From the NCBI RefSeq assembly GCF_007109405.1, contig NZ_VJOY01000003.1, positions 186,001 to 250,000 of the forward strand: 64,000 nucleotides of DNA. Direction: 5' to 3'. The notes beneath the pieces were generated by a model. It did not search any database and was not told where the DNA came from. It worked only from the letters and a program-made list of their open reading frames with translations. This document shows, in pieces, positions 1 through 10,136 of this stretch; the first letter of the stretch is position 1; each line of letters begins with the position of its first letter. This DNA is from Pseudomonas mangiferae. GTDB taxonomy: Bacteria > Pseudomonadota > Gammaproteobacteria > Pseudomonadales > Pseudomonadaceae. The position numbers and the translations under genes are program-made.

Positions 1-589
<589 letters not shown>

Positions 590-669
590 GGAAGCCTGGT
601 TCCTTGTTGTCAGCGAGGGCTTGCAGTAAGCGCGGGATGGTAACACAGGGCGGCACGCCGCTGGAGGGT

Positions 670-697
670 CTGCGACCGCCTCGCACGGCGGTCGCAG
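670..697. terminator. Perfect 11-bp hairpin between mtnA and gyrA
   Basis: CTGCGACCGCC (670-680) and GGCGGTCGCAG (687-697) pair perfectly around a 6-nt loop, just after the mtnA stop and about 80 bp before gyrA. There is no T-run on either side, so it is either an inefficient terminator of mtnA or an mRNA-processing or stabilising structure. The pairing is seen directly; the function is inferred. Confidence 0.5.
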
Positions 698-712
698 AGG
701 CGTCGCGAGAAC

Positions 713-1789
713 CTAGTGCAGGCGTTTGCGGCACATCAGTTGGGCCAGCTTGGCGGTATCCGGACGCTCCACCACGCCCTTCTCCGTCACGATGGCGTCG
801 ATCAGGTCCGCCGGGGTCACGTCGAACACCGGGTTGACCGCATCCACCGGGGCGGCCACCGGCCGGCCACCCAGCTCCAGCAGCTCGCGGCCGTCGCGTT
901 CCTCGATGGGAATCTCGTCGCCGCTCTCCAGGGCCATGTCGATGGTGGAGCTGGGCGCCACCACCATGAAGCGCACCCCGTGGTGCATGGCGTTGACCGC
1001 CAGCTGGTAGGTGCCGATCTTGTTGGCCACGTCACCGTTGGCGGTGATGCGGTCGGCGCCGACGATCACCCAGGTGATGCCGGCGGTCTTCATCAGGTGC
1101 GCCGCCGCGGCGTCGGCGCTGAGGCTGACCGGCACGCCCTCGCCCGCCAGCTCCCAGGCGGTGAGGCGCGCGCCCTGTAGCCAGGGCCGCGTCTCGTCGG
1201 CATAGACCCGCTCCACCAGCCCATCCAGCCAGGCGGCGCGGATCACCCCCAGCGCGGTGCCGAAGCCACCGGTGGCCAGGGCGCCGGTATTGCAGTGGGT
1301 GAGCAGCGCCTGGGGATTGCCCTGGTGGCGGCGGATCAGGTCCACCCCCAGCTGGGCCATGGTCAGGTTCGCCTCGCGGTCGCTGAGGTGGATCGACACC
1401 GCCTCGGCCTCCAGGGCCGCGAGGGGGTCCTCGTGGGGCTTGAGACGATCAAGGCGGTCGCGCAGGCGGTTGAGGGCCCAGCACAGGTTGACCGCGGTGG
1501 GCCGGGTGTCCGCCAGCAGGCGAAAATCCGCCTCCAGGTCGTTGCGCCAGTCGCCGCCGGCGGCCTGTCGCGCCCGGGCGCCCAGCACCAGCCCATAGGC
1601 GGCGCTGATGCCGATGGCCGGCGCGCCACGGACCACCATGGAGCGGATCGCCTCGGCGACGCCGGCGGCGCTGTCGTACGCCAGCCAGCGCTCCTCGAAC
1701 GGCAGCAGGCGCTGGTCGAGCAGGTGCAGCGTACCGTCCCGCCAGTCGATGGCCCTGACCTTCTCCGCCGCCAGCAGTCGCTCGCGCAT
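713..1789 (-). CDS. mtnA: S-methyl-5-thioribose-1-phosphate isomerase
   Basis: Converts 5-methylthioribose-1-phosphate to methylthioribulose-1-phosphate in methionine salvage (cytoplasm). The protein is 358 aa, the usual length, starting [11 protein letters not shown] at 1789; in-frame sequence upstream of this is non-homologous extension. Family signatures are RGAPAIG (54-60), the catalytic Cys in THCNTG (C166) and the catalytic Asp in GADRI (D246). It is divergent from the MTA deaminase gene at 1970, so two genes acting on methylthioadenosine-derived metabolites share a 180-bp promoter region. gyrA follows downstream on the same strand. Confidence 0.96.
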   Translation of the reverse strand: MRERLLAAEKVRAIDWRDGTLHLLDQRLLPFEERWLAYDSAAGVAEAIRSMVVRGAPAIGISAAYGLVLGARARQAAGGDWRNDLEADFRLLADTRPTAVNLCWALNRLRDRLDRLKPHEDPLAALEAEAVSIHLSDREANLTMAQLGVDLIRRHQGNPQALLTHCNTGALATGGFGTALGVIRAAWLDGLVERVYADETRPWLQGARLTAWELAGEGVPVSLSADAAAAHLMKTAGITWVIVGADRITANGDVANKIGTYQLAVNAMHHGVRFMVVAPSSTIDMALESGDEIPIEERDGRELLELGGRPVAAPVDAVNPVFDVTPADLIDAIVTEKGVVERPDTAKLAQLMCRKRLH

Positions 1790-1969
1790 CGCACACGTCC
1801 TCGCACTCAAAAGCTGCCGAGTATACCCGCAAGCGCGCGGCACAGGCGGCGTGGCGACGCTAGACGCCACCCGGCGACGCAACCCGTCGCGGCGAAGCGG
1901 GCCTCGGCTTCTAGCCCATCGCATTCCTCATATACACTTGCCGGTTACCCCTGAACGTGGAACCCCACC

Positions 1970-3289
1970 ATGCCCGACGCCCCCCTCGACCTGATCCTGC
2001 TTCCCACCTGGCTGGTCCCGGTCGAACCCGCGGGCGTGGTGCTGCGCGAGCACGCCCTGGGGGTCCGCGACGGCTGCATCGTGCTGCTGGCGCCGCGGGA
2101 CGTGGCCCTGCGCCAGACCGCCAAGGAGGTCCGCGAGCTGCCGGGCATGCTCCTGGCGCCGGGCCTGGTGAACGCCCACGGCCATGCCGCCATGACGCTG
2201 TTCCGCGGGCTGGCCGACGACCTGCCGCTGATGAACTGGCTGCAGCAGCACATCTGGCCGGCGGAATCGAAGTGGGTCGACGAGGCCTTCGTCCGTGACG
2301 GCACCGATCTGGCCATCGCCGAGCAGGTGCTGGGCGGCATTACCTGCTTCTCCGACATGTATTTCTTCCCCGAAATCGCCAGCGAACGGGTGCACCGCAG
2401 CGGCGTACGCGCGCAGATCACCATCCCGGTGCTGGATTTCCCGGTACCCGGCGCCCGTGACAGTGACGAGGCCCTGCGCAAGGGCCTGGCCCTGTTCGAC
2501 GACCTCAAGCAGCACCCGCGGATCACCGTGGCGTTCGGCCCTCACGCCCCCTACACGGTCAGCGACGACAAGCTGGAGAACATCCGGGTGTTCGCCGACC
2601 AGCTGGACGCCGGTGTCCACATGCATGTCCACGAGACCGCTTCCGAGGTGGCCCGCGGCCTGGAGCTGAACGGCGAGCGGCCCCTGGCGCGCCTCGCCCG
2701 CCTGGGGCTGCTGGGGCCGCGTTTCCAGGCGGTGCACATGACCCAGGTGGACGATGCCGACCTGGAGATGCTGGTGGAGAGCAACACCAGCGTGATCCAC
2801 TGCCCGGAATCCAACCTCAAGCTGGCCAGTGGCTTCTGCCCGGTGGAACGGCTCTGGCAGGCCGGCGTCAATGTCGCGGTGGGCACCGACGGGGCCGCCA
2901 GCAACAACGACCTCGACCTGCTGGGCGAGACCCGCACCGCGGCGTTGCTGGCCAAGGCGGTGGCCGGGTCGGCGACCGCACTGGACGCCCACCGGGCGCT
3001 GCGCATGGCGACCCTCAACGGCGCCCGGGCCCTGGGCCTGGAGTCGCGGATCGGCAGCCTGGAAGTGGGCAAGGCGGCCGACCTGGTGGCCTTCGACCTG
3101 ACCGGCCTGGCCCAGCAACCGGTCTACGACCCGGTCTCGCAGCTGATCTACGCCAGCGGGCGCGACTGCGTGAGGCACGTCTGGGTGGCCGGCAAGCCGC
3201 TCCTGGAGGACCGCCAGCTGACGCGCCTGGACGGCGACCACATCGCTGCCGAGGCCCGCGCCTGGGGCGAGCGCATCGGCCAGCGCTGA
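1970..3289 (+). CDS. mtaD: 5-methylthioadenosine/S-adenosylhomocysteine deaminase (TRZ/ATZ amidohydrolase family)
   Basis: Amidohydrolase-superfamily deaminase of 439 aa. Metal ligands are visible as the N-terminal HGH (H70, H72), H219 in HMHVHE, H256 in AVHM and D307 in [11 protein letters not shown]. In P. aeruginosa the gene in this position (PA3170) encodes a methylthioadenosine deaminase that makes methylthioinosine, a route specific to pseudomonads; the same reaction is inferred here from similarity and from the divergent mtnA, which acts later in the salvage route. Guanine or cytosine deaminase relatives are possible but less likely given the neighbour. The ATG at 1970 has only a weak ribosome-binding site. 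Confidence 0.88.
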   Translation: MPDAPLDLILLPTWLVPVEPAGVVLREHALGVRDGCIVLLAPRDVALRQTAKEVRELPGMLLAPGLVNAHGHAAMTLFRGLADDLPLMNWLQQHIWPAESKWVDEAFVRDGTDLAIAEQVLGGITCFSDMYFFPEIASERVHRSGVRAQITIPVLDFPVPGARDSDEALRKGLALFDDLKQHPRITVAFGPHAPYTVSDDKLENIRVFADQLDAGVHMHVHETASEVARGLELNGERPLARLARLGLLGPRFQAVHMTQVDDADLEMLVESNTSVIHCPESNLKLASGFCPVERLWQAGVNVAVGTDGAASNNDLDLLGETRTAALLAKAVAGSATALDAHRALRMATLNGARALGLESRIGSLEVGKAADLVAFDLTGLAQQPVYDPVSQLIYASGRDCVRHVWVAGKPLLEDRQLTRLDGDHIAAEARAWGERIGQR

Positions 3290-3401
3290 TCCGCCGCGTC
3301 GCACGCTGCGACAAACTGACAACCGGCGGGCGTCCTCGGGCGCTCGCGAAGCTGGCACCATAGGCCCTTCGCCCCGCCGCCATCGCTTTCAAGGGATACA
3401 C

Positions 3402-4100
3402 ATGAGCAACGTCGACCACGCCGAAATCGCCAAATTCGAGGCCCTGGCCCACCGCTGGTGGGATCGCGAGAGCGAGTTCAAGCCCCTTCACGACATCAAC
3501 CCGCTGCGGGTCAACTGGATCGACCAGCGCGTCGGCCTGGCCGGCAAGCGGGTGCTGGACGTGGGCTGCGGCGGCGGCATCCTCAGCGAAGCGATGGCGG
3601 TACGCGGCGCCACGGTCATCGGCATCGACATGGGCGAGGCGCCCCTTTCGGTGGCCCGCCTGCACCAGCTGGAAACCGGCGTTCCGGTGGAGTACCGGCA
3701 GATCACCGCGGAGGCGATGGCCGCGGAACAGCCCGGCGCCTTCGACGTGGTCACCTGCCTGGAGATGCTGGAGCACGTGCCCGACCCGGCCTCGGTGATC
3801 CGCGCCTGCCAGGCCCTGGTCAAGCCCGGCGGCCAGGTGTTCTTCTCCACCCTCAACCGCAACCCCAAGTCCTACCTGCTGGCCATCCTCGGCGCCGAGT
3901 ACCTGCTGCGCCTGCTGCCCCGCGGCACCCACGACTTCAAGAAATTCATCCGCCCCTCCGAACTGGGCGGCTGGTGCCGGGAGGCCGGCCTGAAGGTGGA
4001 AGACATCATCGGCCTGACCTACAACCCCCTGACGCGGCGCTACCGGCTGGAACGCGATGTGGACGTCAACTACATGATCCAGACCCGGCGCGAGGCATGA
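3402..4100 (+). CDS. ubiG: Ubiquinone biosynthesis O-methyltransferase
   Basis: SAM-dependent methyltransferase performing both O-methylations of the ubiquinone ring. It is 232 aa with the SAM-binding motif VLDVGCGGG (51-59) and the family-typical start [21 protein letters not shown]. The stop codon (4098-4100) is followed after 2 nt by mupP, and a GAGG that serves mupP lies in its last codons, so the two are very probably co-transcribed. The order ubiG-mupP-yciK is conserved in Pseudomonas. Confidence 0.97.
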   Translation: MSNVDHAEIAKFEALAHRWWDRESEFKPLHDINPLRVNWIDQRVGLAGKRVLDVGCGGGILSEAMAVRGATVIGIDMGEAPLSVARLHQLETGVPVEYRQITAEAMAAEQPGAFDVVTCLEMLEHVPDPASVIRACQALVKPGGQVFFSTLNRNPKSYLLAILGAEYLLRLLPRGTHDFKKFIRPSELGGWCREAGLKVEDIIGLTYNPLTRRYRLERDVDVNYMIQTRREA

Positions 4101-4102
4101 CG

Positions 4103-4774
4103 ATGCGGCTGAAAGCGGTTCTTTTCGACATGGATGGCACGCTGCTGGACAGCGCGCCGGACTTCGTCGCAGTGATCCAGCAGATGCGCGCCGCCCGCGG
4201 CCTGGCGCCGGTGGACCCGCAGCGGGTGCGCGACGTAGTGTCCGGCGGCGCCCGGGCGATGGTGATCAACGCCTTCGAGGTGGACCCGTTCGACCCGGCC
4301 TTCGAGGTCCTGCGCCTGGAGTTCCTCGAGCGCTACCAGGACCACTGCGCCGAGCTGACCCGCCCCTACGAGGGCATCGAGGCGCTGCTGGACGACATCG
4401 AGCACGCCCGCCTGCTGTGGGGCGTGGTGACCAACAAGCCGGTGCGCTACGCCGAACCCATCATGCAGCGCCTGGGCCTCGCCGAGCGCTCCAGGGTGCT
4501 CATCTGCCCGGACCACGTGAGCCGCAGCAAGCCCGACCCCGAACCGCTGCTGCTGGCCTGCGAACGCCTCGGGGTGGAACCAGCCAGCGTCCTGTTCATC
4601 GGCGACGACCTGCGCGACATCGAGTCCGGCCGTGCCGCCGGCACCCGGACCGTGGCGGTGGGCTATGGCTACATCCACCCCGAGGACAACCCGCGCTCCT
4701 GGGGCGCGGATGCGGTGGTGGATCACCCCAGCGAGCTGCGTGCGGTGCTCGACCGGGCGCTGTGCGGCTGCTGA
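4103..4774 (+). CDS. mupP: N-acetylmuramic acid 6-phosphate phosphatase (HAD family)
   Basis: HAD phosphatase of 223 aa. In Pseudomonas MupP dephosphorylates MurNAc-6-P in the cell-wall recycling bypass that feeds UDP-MurNAc synthesis, which contributes to intrinsic fosfomycin tolerance. Visible HAD motifs are DMDGT (D9, D11), VVTNKP, SKPDPEP and [10 protein letters not shown]. An ATG at 4097 overlaps the ubiG stop, but the GAGG at 4092-4095 is only 1 nt from it and 7 nt from the ATG at 4103, so 4103 is preferred. Phosphoglycolate phosphatase (Gph) is the closest alternative name; the gene order after ubiG favours MupP. Confidence 0.88.
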   Translation: MRLKAVLFDMDGTLLDSAPDFVAVIQQMRAARGLAPVDPQRVRDVVSGGARAMVINAFEVDPFDPAFEVLRLEFLERYQDHCAELTRPYEGIEALLDDIEHARLLWGVVTNKPVRYAEPIMQRLGLAERSRVLICPDHVSRSKPDPEPLLLACERLGVEPASVLFIGDDLRDIESGRAAGTRTVAVGYGYIHPEDNPRSWGADAVVDHPSELRAVLDRALCGC

Positions 4775-4843
4775 CCCCCTCTTCTCGTTCACCCCGGCTG
4801 GCCCGCGATCCGGCCCCCGCTTTTCCGTAGGAGCGCTACCTTC

Positions 4844-5584
4844 ATGTTCGACTACACCGCCCGCCCCGACCTGCTCGCCGGCCGGGTGATCCTCGTCACC
4901 GGCGCCGGTCGCGGCATCGGCGCCGCTGCCGCCCGCACCTTCGCCGCCCATGGCGCCACCGTGCTGCTGCTGGGCAAGACCGAGGAATACCTCAACGAGG
5001 TCTACGATGCCATCGAGGCCGCCGGCCACCCGACGCCCATGGTGATCCCGTTCAACCTGGAGACCGCCCTGCCGCACCAGTACGACGAGCTGGCCGCGCA
5101 CCTGGAGAACGAGTTCGGCCGCCTGGACGGCGTGCTGCACAACGCCTCGATCCTCGGCCCGCGCACCCCTCTCGAGCAGCTGTCGGGGGAGAACTTCATG
5201 CGCGTGATGCACATCAACGTGAACGCCATGTACATGCTCACCAGCACGCTGCTGCCACTGCTCAAGCTGTCCAGCGATGCCTCCGTGGTGTTCACCTCCA
5301 GCAGCGTCGGCCGCAAGGGCCGGGCCTACTGGGGCGCCTACGCGGTCTCCAAGTTCGCCACCGAGGGCCTGATGCAGGTGCTCGCCGACGAACTGGACGA
5401 CGTCGCCCCGGTGCGCGCCAACAGCGTCAACCCCGGCGCCACCCGTACTGGCATGCGCGCCCAGGCCTACCCGGCCGAGAACCCGGCCACCAATCCGCTG
5501 CCCGAGGCCATCATGCCGGTGTACCTGTACCTGATGGGGCCGGACAGCGCCGGCGTGAACGGCCAGGCGTTCGACGCCCAGTGA
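4844..5584 (+). CDS. yciK: YciK-family short-chain oxidoreductase
   Basis: Classical SDR of 246 aa. Cofactor motif TGAGRGIG is at 19-26, LHNAS matches the NNAG position, and the catalytic Tyr and Lys are Y166 and K170 in YAVSK with the Ser in SSSVGRKG. YciK-type proteins lie downstream of ubiG/mupP in pseudomonads; the physiological substrate is not established. There are 69 bp between it and mupP and an AGGAG-type ribosome-binding site ahead of the ATG, so it is probably the third gene of the ubiG operon. Confidence 0.88.
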   Translation: MFDYTARPDLLAGRVILVTGAGRGIGAAAARTFAAHGATVLLLGKTEEYLNEVYDAIEAAGHPTPMVIPFNLETALPHQYDELAAHLENEFGRLDGVLHNASILGPRTPLEQLSGENFMRVMHINVNAMYMLTSTLLPLLKLSSDASVVFTSSSVGRKGRAYWGAYAVSKFATEGLMQVLADELDDVAPVRANSVNPGATRTGMRAQAYPAENPATNPLPEAIMPVYLYLMGPDSAGVNGQAFDAQ

Positions 5585-5794
5585 CCCGCCACGGGCCGCC
5601 TGTCTTCCGACGCGGGCGGGCGGTCGGACCGGCAAAACCTTGCCCGGACCGCCAAGCCACCGGCGCCGACTGGCCGGCCAGCGCATGACGTATTTTCTAA
5701 CCCCCTGATTCGAAAGCACTATTCAGGTGGCTTCTGGCCTGGCATGGTTTTCGCTCTGCCTCCAGCGTTCCGTTCGCTCAGAGGTCGAGCCCCC

Positions 5795-6724
5795 ATGGTC
5801 CCGCCGCATCAAAGCAACACCATCGATTTCGATGCCGCCAAGCTGCGGCGGCTCGGCTTCTCCTCGGCCCAGCAGCCCGGCCCGCTGCGGGCCCTCAGCC
5901 TGGCGGACCTGCGGCGCCAGCTCACCCTGCAGCTGCAGACCAGCCTGGAAGCCGACCGCATCCTCACCCTGTTTTTTCAGGAAGTCCGGCGCCTGGTGCC
6001 GCTGGACACGCTGGCCTACCGGAACGCCGGCAGCGACCTGCGCCTGGAATTCGGCGTGTCCGCCAGCCACTCCGCCAGCTATCGCCTGAGCCACGAGGGC
6101 GAGTACCTGGGGGAGGTGGTGTTCCGCCGTGGCCGGCGTTTCGACGACCAGGAACTGGGCCAGCTGGAATCCCTGATGGCCTGCCTGCTGTTTCCTCTGC
6201 GCAACGCCCTGCTCTACCGCGCCGCATTGCGCAGCGCCCTGCGCGACCCGCTGACCGACACCGGCAACCGGATCGCCATGGACCAGGCGTTGCAACGCGA
6301 GGCCGACAGGGCCCGGCGCACCCTGGAACCGCTGTCGGTGCTGATGCTGGACATCGACCACTTCAAGTCGATCAACGACCGCTTCGGTCATGGGGTCGGC
6401 GACGAGGTGCTGAAGGCCATCGCCACCACCCTCAAGGCCGACCTGCGCAACATCGACCTGGTGTTCCGCTACGGCGGCGAGGAATTCCTGGTGCTGCTGT
6501 CCGGAACCGGGCAGGAGGCGGCGGCGATGATCGGCGAACGCCTGCGCCAGGCGGTGGAAGCCCTGCAGCACCTGGTGGAAGGCCAGGCCATCCACCTGTC
6601 CATCAGCCTGGGCTGCGCGACCCTGGCCCCCGGCGAGACCGTGGAAAGCCTCCTGCGGCGCGCCGACAATGCGCTGTACAACGCCAAGCGCGAAGGCCGC
6701 AACCGGCTGGCGTTCGCTGGCTGA
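5795..6724 (+). CDS. Diguanylate cyclase with N-terminal GAF-like domain
   Basis: 309 aa from the ATG at 5795. An in-frame ATG at 5744 exists, but GAGG at 5781-5784 supports 5795, which also matches the usual length of the P. aeruginosa counterpart near PA3177. Residues about 45-140 resemble a GAF sensory domain; residues about 150-305 are GGDEF, with the active-site variant GGEEF at 227-231 and an intact inhibitory I-site R-x-x-D (RNID, 218-221) exactly five residues upstream. It should be an active c-di-GMP synthase with product inhibition. No transmembrane segment is seen, so it is cytoplasmic. A strong terminator follows. Confidence 0.93.
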   Translation: MVPPHQSNTIDFDAAKLRRLGFSSAQQPGPLRALSLADLRRQLTLQLQTSLEADRILTLFFQEVRRLVPLDTLAYRNAGSDLRLEFGVSASHSASYRLSHEGEYLGEVVFRRGRRFDDQELGQLESLMACLLFPLRNALLYRAALRSALRDPLTDTGNRIAMDQALQREADRARRTLEPLSVLMLDIDHFKSINDRFGHGVGDEVLKAIATTLKADLRNIDLVFRYGGEEFLVLLSGTGQEAAAMIGERLRQAVEALQHLVEGQAIHLSISLGCATLAPGETVESLLRRADNALYNAKREGRNRLAFAG

Positions 6725-6742
6725 CCGCGCTACACCGACGCC

Positions 6743-6780
6743 CATGAAAAAGGCCGGACGATCGTCCGGCCTTTTTCATG
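6743..6780. terminator. Bidirectional intrinsic terminator (perfect 38-nt palindrome)
   Basis: The segment is a perfect self-complementary palindrome centred between 6761 and 6762, containing AAAAAGGCCGGAC and its complement GTCCGGCCTTTTT. Each strand therefore ends in a GC stem followed by a T-run. It lies between the convergent GGDEF gene and rluB and can terminate both. Confidence 0.92.
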
Positions 6781-6823
6781 TCACTGCCTGCCGGGAGGGA
6801 CCCGAGGCTGCCAGCGGTCGCGG

Positions 6824-8047
6824 CTAGCGCTTGCGCCCGAAGCCGGGACGCTGACCATCACCCGCCGGCGGACGCTTGCTGGCGGTCGGCGTGCGCGGCT
6901 TGCGGGCCGGACGCTCGGCCAGCTCTACCGCCGGACGCGCCTGAGGCTTGGCCGGACGCTTCTTGTTGACGTCGCGGGGCCGCTCGGCGACCGGCGTTCC
7001 CTTCGACTCGCCACGGGCGGCGGGCGCTCGCACCGGGCGCTGGGCCTTGTCGTCACGGGGCGCGCGGCCTTTCGGTGCCTCGCCGTCCTGGCGACGCGGC
7101 GGCCGGGCCGGGCGCGCACCCTCATCGGAGCGGGGCGACCGTGCCGGGCGACTGCCGGCCCCTTCGCTACCCGGTTCGCGGGTGGTGCGGGGCGGGCGTT
7201 CGCCACGCCCCACGGGCTTGGCGGACTTGCGCTGCAGGCGGTCGAGCTTCTCCCGCAGCTTGCCCTTCATCTCCGGCAGCGCCACCGGCTTGAGCCCCAC
7301 CTCGGCGCTGAGGATATCCACCTCGCCCTGGCCCATTTCGCGCCAGCGCCCCATGGTCAGGTCCGACGTGAGGAACACCGGGCCGAAACGCACGCGCTTC
7401 AGGCGGCTGACCACCAGACCCTGGGATTCCCACAGGCGACGCACTTCGCGGTTGCGGCCTTCCATCACCACGCAATGGTACCAGTGGTTGAACCCCTCGC
7501 CCCCCGGGGCTTCCTGGATGTCGGTGAACTTGGCCGGACCGTCTTCCAGCATCACCCCGGTCTTCAGGTTCTCGATGATTTCCTCGGTCACCTCGCCGCG
7601 CACACGCACGGCGTACTCCCGGTCCATCTCGTAGGAGGGGTGCATCAGCCGGTTGGCCAGCTCGCCGTCGGTGGTGAACAGCAACAGCCCGGTGGTGTTG
7701 ATGTCCAGGCGGCCGATGTTGATCCAGCGCCCCTCGCTGGGACGCGGCAGGCGGTCGAACACGGTGGGCCGACCCTCGGGGTCGTCGCGGGTGCAGATCT
7801 CGCCGTCCGGCTTGTTGTAGATCAGGACACGGCGCACCGGGGCGGCTTCTTCCCGACGCAGCAGGCGCCCGTCGACGCTGATGGCGTCGCGGCTGTCGAC
7901 CCGCTGGCCGAGGCTGGCGACCACGCCGTTGACCATCACCCGGCCGGCGCCGATCCAGGCCTCGATGTCGCGGCGCGAGGCCAGTCCCAGGCGCGCCAGG
8001 ACTTTCTGCAGCTTTTCCCCGGCGGGGCTGTATTCGGTATCACTCAT
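6824..8047 (-). CDS. rluB: 23S rRNA pseudouridine synthase RluB
   Basis: Makes pseudouridine 2605 (E. coli numbering) in 23S rRNA. The protein has 407 aa. An S4 RNA-binding domain occupies about residues 10-70, then the RsuA/RluB catalytic domain with GRLDINTTG (112-120) containing catalytic D115 and [12 protein letters not shown] near 196-207. From about residue 275 to the end is a low-complexity Arg/Pro/Lys/Ala-rich basic tail, a common but variable extension in pseudomonads. The start at 8047 is set by a GGGAGGTG just upstream; the longer in-frame upstream stretch is not family-like. Last gene of the leftward rnm-yciO-scpAB-DUF1289-rluB run. Confidence 0.95.
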   Translation of the reverse strand: MSDTEYSPAGEKLQKVLARLGLASRRDIEAWIGAGRVMVNGVVASLGQRVDSRDAISVDGRLLRREEAAPVRRVLIYNKPDGEICTRDDPEGRPTVFDRLPRPSEGRWINIGRLDINTTGLLLFTTDGELANRLMHPSYEMDREYAVRVRGEVTEEIIENLKTGVMLEDGPAKFTDIQEAPGGEGFNHWYHCVVMEGRNREVRRLWESQGLVVSRLKRVRFGPVFLTSDLTMGRWREMGQGEVDILSAEVGLKPVALPEMKGKLREKLDRLQRKSAKPVGRGERPPRTTREPGSEGAGSRPARSPRSDEGARPARPPRRQDGEAPKGRAPRDDKAQRPVRAPAARGESKGTPVAERPRDVNKKRPAKPQARPAVELAERPARKPRTPTASKRPPAGDGQRPGFGRKR

Positions 8048-8175
8048 CAGGGCACCTCCCGGTGTGTCGTCACGTGGCGGCGCCGGACGTCCGGCATCGC
8101 GGGCGGCGGAGCGTCGCGGCAGCCGCGCCAAGGGGCGCGCATCATACGCCCATCGGAACCGGTCCGCACCGCCGC

Positions 8176-8358
8176 TCAGCGTTGCCGGCGCCGGCCGGTG
8201 GCCTCCAGCGCCAGCAGGCGCAAAGCGGCCTCGGCCAGCACCGCCCGTTGTTCCGCCTTGTCCAGTTTCTTCCAGGCCTTCACCTCGTCTTTGCGACGAC
8301 CGCAGCCGACGCAGACGTCCCGCTCGAACTCACAGACCTTGATGCAGGGACTCTTCAC
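8176..8358 (-). CDS. DUF1289 family small cysteine-rich protein
   Basis: 60 aa, GTG start at 8358. The sequence starts [20 protein letters not shown], with four cysteines at positions 5, 9, 16 and 19 typical of the DUF1289 family (often annotated as Fe-S protein), followed by a W-x-K-L-basic helix. The function is not established. It sits between scpB and rluB on the same strand, 74 bp from scpB and 128 bp from rluB, and is probably part of that operon. Confidence 0.85.
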   Translation of the reverse strand: MKSPCIKVCEFERDVCVGCGRRKDEVKAWKKLDKAEQRAVLAEAALRLLALEATGRRRQR

Positions 8359-8432
8359 ACGGCCTCCGACGACGGACGATTCGACCTGGTTCTGTTGTGA
8401 GTGCCGCGGCGCGGGTTGATTCGCACCGTGCG

Positions 8433-9323
8433 TCAGTGAAGGGTCTCGTCCGGCTCGCCTGTAGCTGACGTCTCGACGGCTGATGCATCGGCGCCCGGCG
8501 ATCCGGCGGCCGGCAATCCGGTGGCCGCCGATGCGGCGCTCGACACCTCAGTCTCCGTCCCGTCGACTGCCGGCACCTCGGTCTCGACCACGGCGTCGGC
8601 CAGGTCGTCGAAATCGGTCTTGAGCCCCAGTTCCATGCCGTCCAGCTCGGCCAGCAGGCTGCGGAAGCTGGTTTCTTCCCGCGCCTCGGCGGGTGCCTGG
8701 GGCTCGGCCTGCCCCTCGGCATCCGCCCGGGCCTGCAAGTCGGGCGGGACCGGCAGGTCGTCGTCCAGGCCAAGTACCGGTTCGGGCTCCAGTTCGCGCA
8801 GGGCAGCCAGCGGCGGCAGGTTCTCCAGGCTCTTCAGGTTGAAGTGGTCGAGGAAGGCCTTGGTGGTGGCGAGCATCGCCGGGCGGCCCGGCACGTCCCG
8901 ATAGCCCACTACCCGAATCCACTCGCGCTCCTGCAGGGTCTTGACGATCTGGCTGTTCACCGCGACGCCACGGATATCCTCGATCTCGCCACGGGTGATG
9001 GGTTGACGGTAGGCGATCAGCGCCAGGGTCTCCAGCAGCGCGCGGGAATAGCGCTGGGGCCGCTCCTCCCAGAGGCGCCCGACCCAGGGCGAGAAACGCT
9101 CGCGAATCTGCAGACGGTAGCCCGACGCCACCTCTTTGAGCTCGAAGGCGCGCTTGTCGCAGGACTTGCGCAATACGTCCAGCGCTGCCTTGAACTGCGC
9201 CGGGGAAGGCCGCTCGTTCTCCTCGAACAGCTCGCCCAGGCGTTCCAGGGGCATGGGCCGCCCCGCCGCCAGGAGAAACGCCTCCAGCAGCGCGGCCAGT
9301 TCCTTCGGCTCGGACAGGTTCAT
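8433..9323 (-). CDS. scpB: Segregation and condensation protein B
   Basis: Partner of ScpA and SMC in chromosome condensation and segregation. It has 296 aa, with the two winged-helix domains in about residues 1-175 (SGYRLQIRERFSPWVGRLWEERPQRYSRALLETLALIAYRQP is the region around residues 66-107, given here as its key segments ALLETLALIAYRQP and GVAVNSQIVKTL). The remaining 120 residues are an acidic, Ala/Glu/Thr-rich tail without recognisable domain. Its ATG overlaps the scpA stop (ATGA, 9320-9323), showing translational coupling. Confidence 0.95.
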   Translation of the reverse strand: MNLSEPKELAALLEAFLLAAGRPMPLERLGELFEENERPSPAQFKAALDVLRKSCDKRAFELKEVASGYRLQIRERFSPWVGRLWEERPQRYSRALLETLALIAYRQPITRGEIEDIRGVAVNSQIVKTLQEREWIRVVGYRDVPGRPAMLATTKAFLDHFNLKSLENLPPLAALRELEPEPVLGLDDDLPVPPDLQARADAEGQAEPQAPAEAREETSFRSLLAELDGMELGLKTDFDDLADAVVETEVPAVDGTETEVSSAASAATGLPAAGSPGADASAVETSATGEPDETLH

Positions 9324-10132
9324 GGCTGTTCGACCCGGGCCCGGACGTGAATGGGCGCGAAGGGTTCGTTCTGCACCAGCTCCACCAGGGACTCCTTGAC
9401 CAGCTCCAATACCGCCATGAAGGTCACCACCACCCCGAGGCGGCCTTCCTCCGCGGCGAACAGCGCGACGAACGGCACGAAGGCGCCGCCACGCAAACGC
9501 TCCAGCACCTGGCTCATGCGCTCCCGGGTCGAGAGCGCCTCGCGGGTGACCTGGTGGCTCTCGAACATGTCGGCCCGCCGCAGCACCTCGGCCATGGATA
9601 CCAGCAGCTCGTCCAGGCTGACGTCCGGCTGCAGCTTGCGCGCCCGGGCATCCGGTGCGGCGACGCTGGGCACCAGGATGTCCCGGCCGACCCGCGGCAG
9701 GCCATCCAGCCCTTCGGCGGCGGCCTTGTAGCGCTCGTATTCCTGCAGGCGACGGATCAGCTCGGCGCGGGGGTCTTCTTCTTCCACCTCCGCCTCGCTG
9801 GAGCGCGGCAGGAGCATCCGCGACTTGATTTCGGCGAGCATGGCGGCCATCACCAGGTATTCGGCGGCCAGTTCCAGGCGCACCGACTTCATCAGCTCGA
9901 CGTAGCCCATGTACTGCCGGGTGATCTCGGCCACCGGGATGTCGAGGATGTCGATGTTCTGCTTGCGGATCAGGTAGAGCAGCAGGTCCAGCGGTCCCTC
10001 GAAGGCTTCGAGGAAGACTTCCAGGGCATCCGGCGGGATGTACAGGTCCATCGGCAGCTGGGTGACCGCCTGGCCGTAGACCAGGGCGAAGGGCAGTTCC
10101 TGCTGCTCGGGGATGCGGACGTCCTCGGCCAC
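9320..10132 (-). CDS. scpA: Segregation and condensation protein A
   Basis: Kleisin-type subunit that bridges SMC heads. It has 270 aa, with the characteristic FEGPLDLLLYLIRKQNIDI at about residues 44-62 and IPVAEITRQYMGYV following. It overlaps scpB by 4 nt (ATGA) and follows the YciO-family gene after only 4 nt, so it is an internal operon gene. An in-frame ATG about 27 codons into the gene (MDLYIPPDALE) is an alternative start and would give a protein beginning closer to the conserved core. Confidence 0.95.
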   Translation of the reverse strand: MAEDVRIPEQQELPFALVYGQAVTQLPMDLYIPPDALEVFLEAFEGPLDLLLYLIRKQNIDILDIPVAEITRQYMGYVELMKSVRLELAAEYLVMAAMLAEIKSRMLLPRSSEAEVEEEDPRAELIRRLQEYERYKAAAEGLDGLPRVGRDILVPSVAAPDARARKLQPDVSLDELLVSMAEVLRRADMFESHQVTREALSTRERMSQVLERLRGGAFVPFVALFAAEEGRLGVVVTFMAVLELVKESLVELVQNEPFAPIHVRARVEQP

Positions 10133-10136
10133 GCTG

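Noticed and set aside
1928-3361. Long frame opposite the MTA deaminase
   Set aside because: Low-information shadow; the plus-strand amidohydrolase has all metal ligands.
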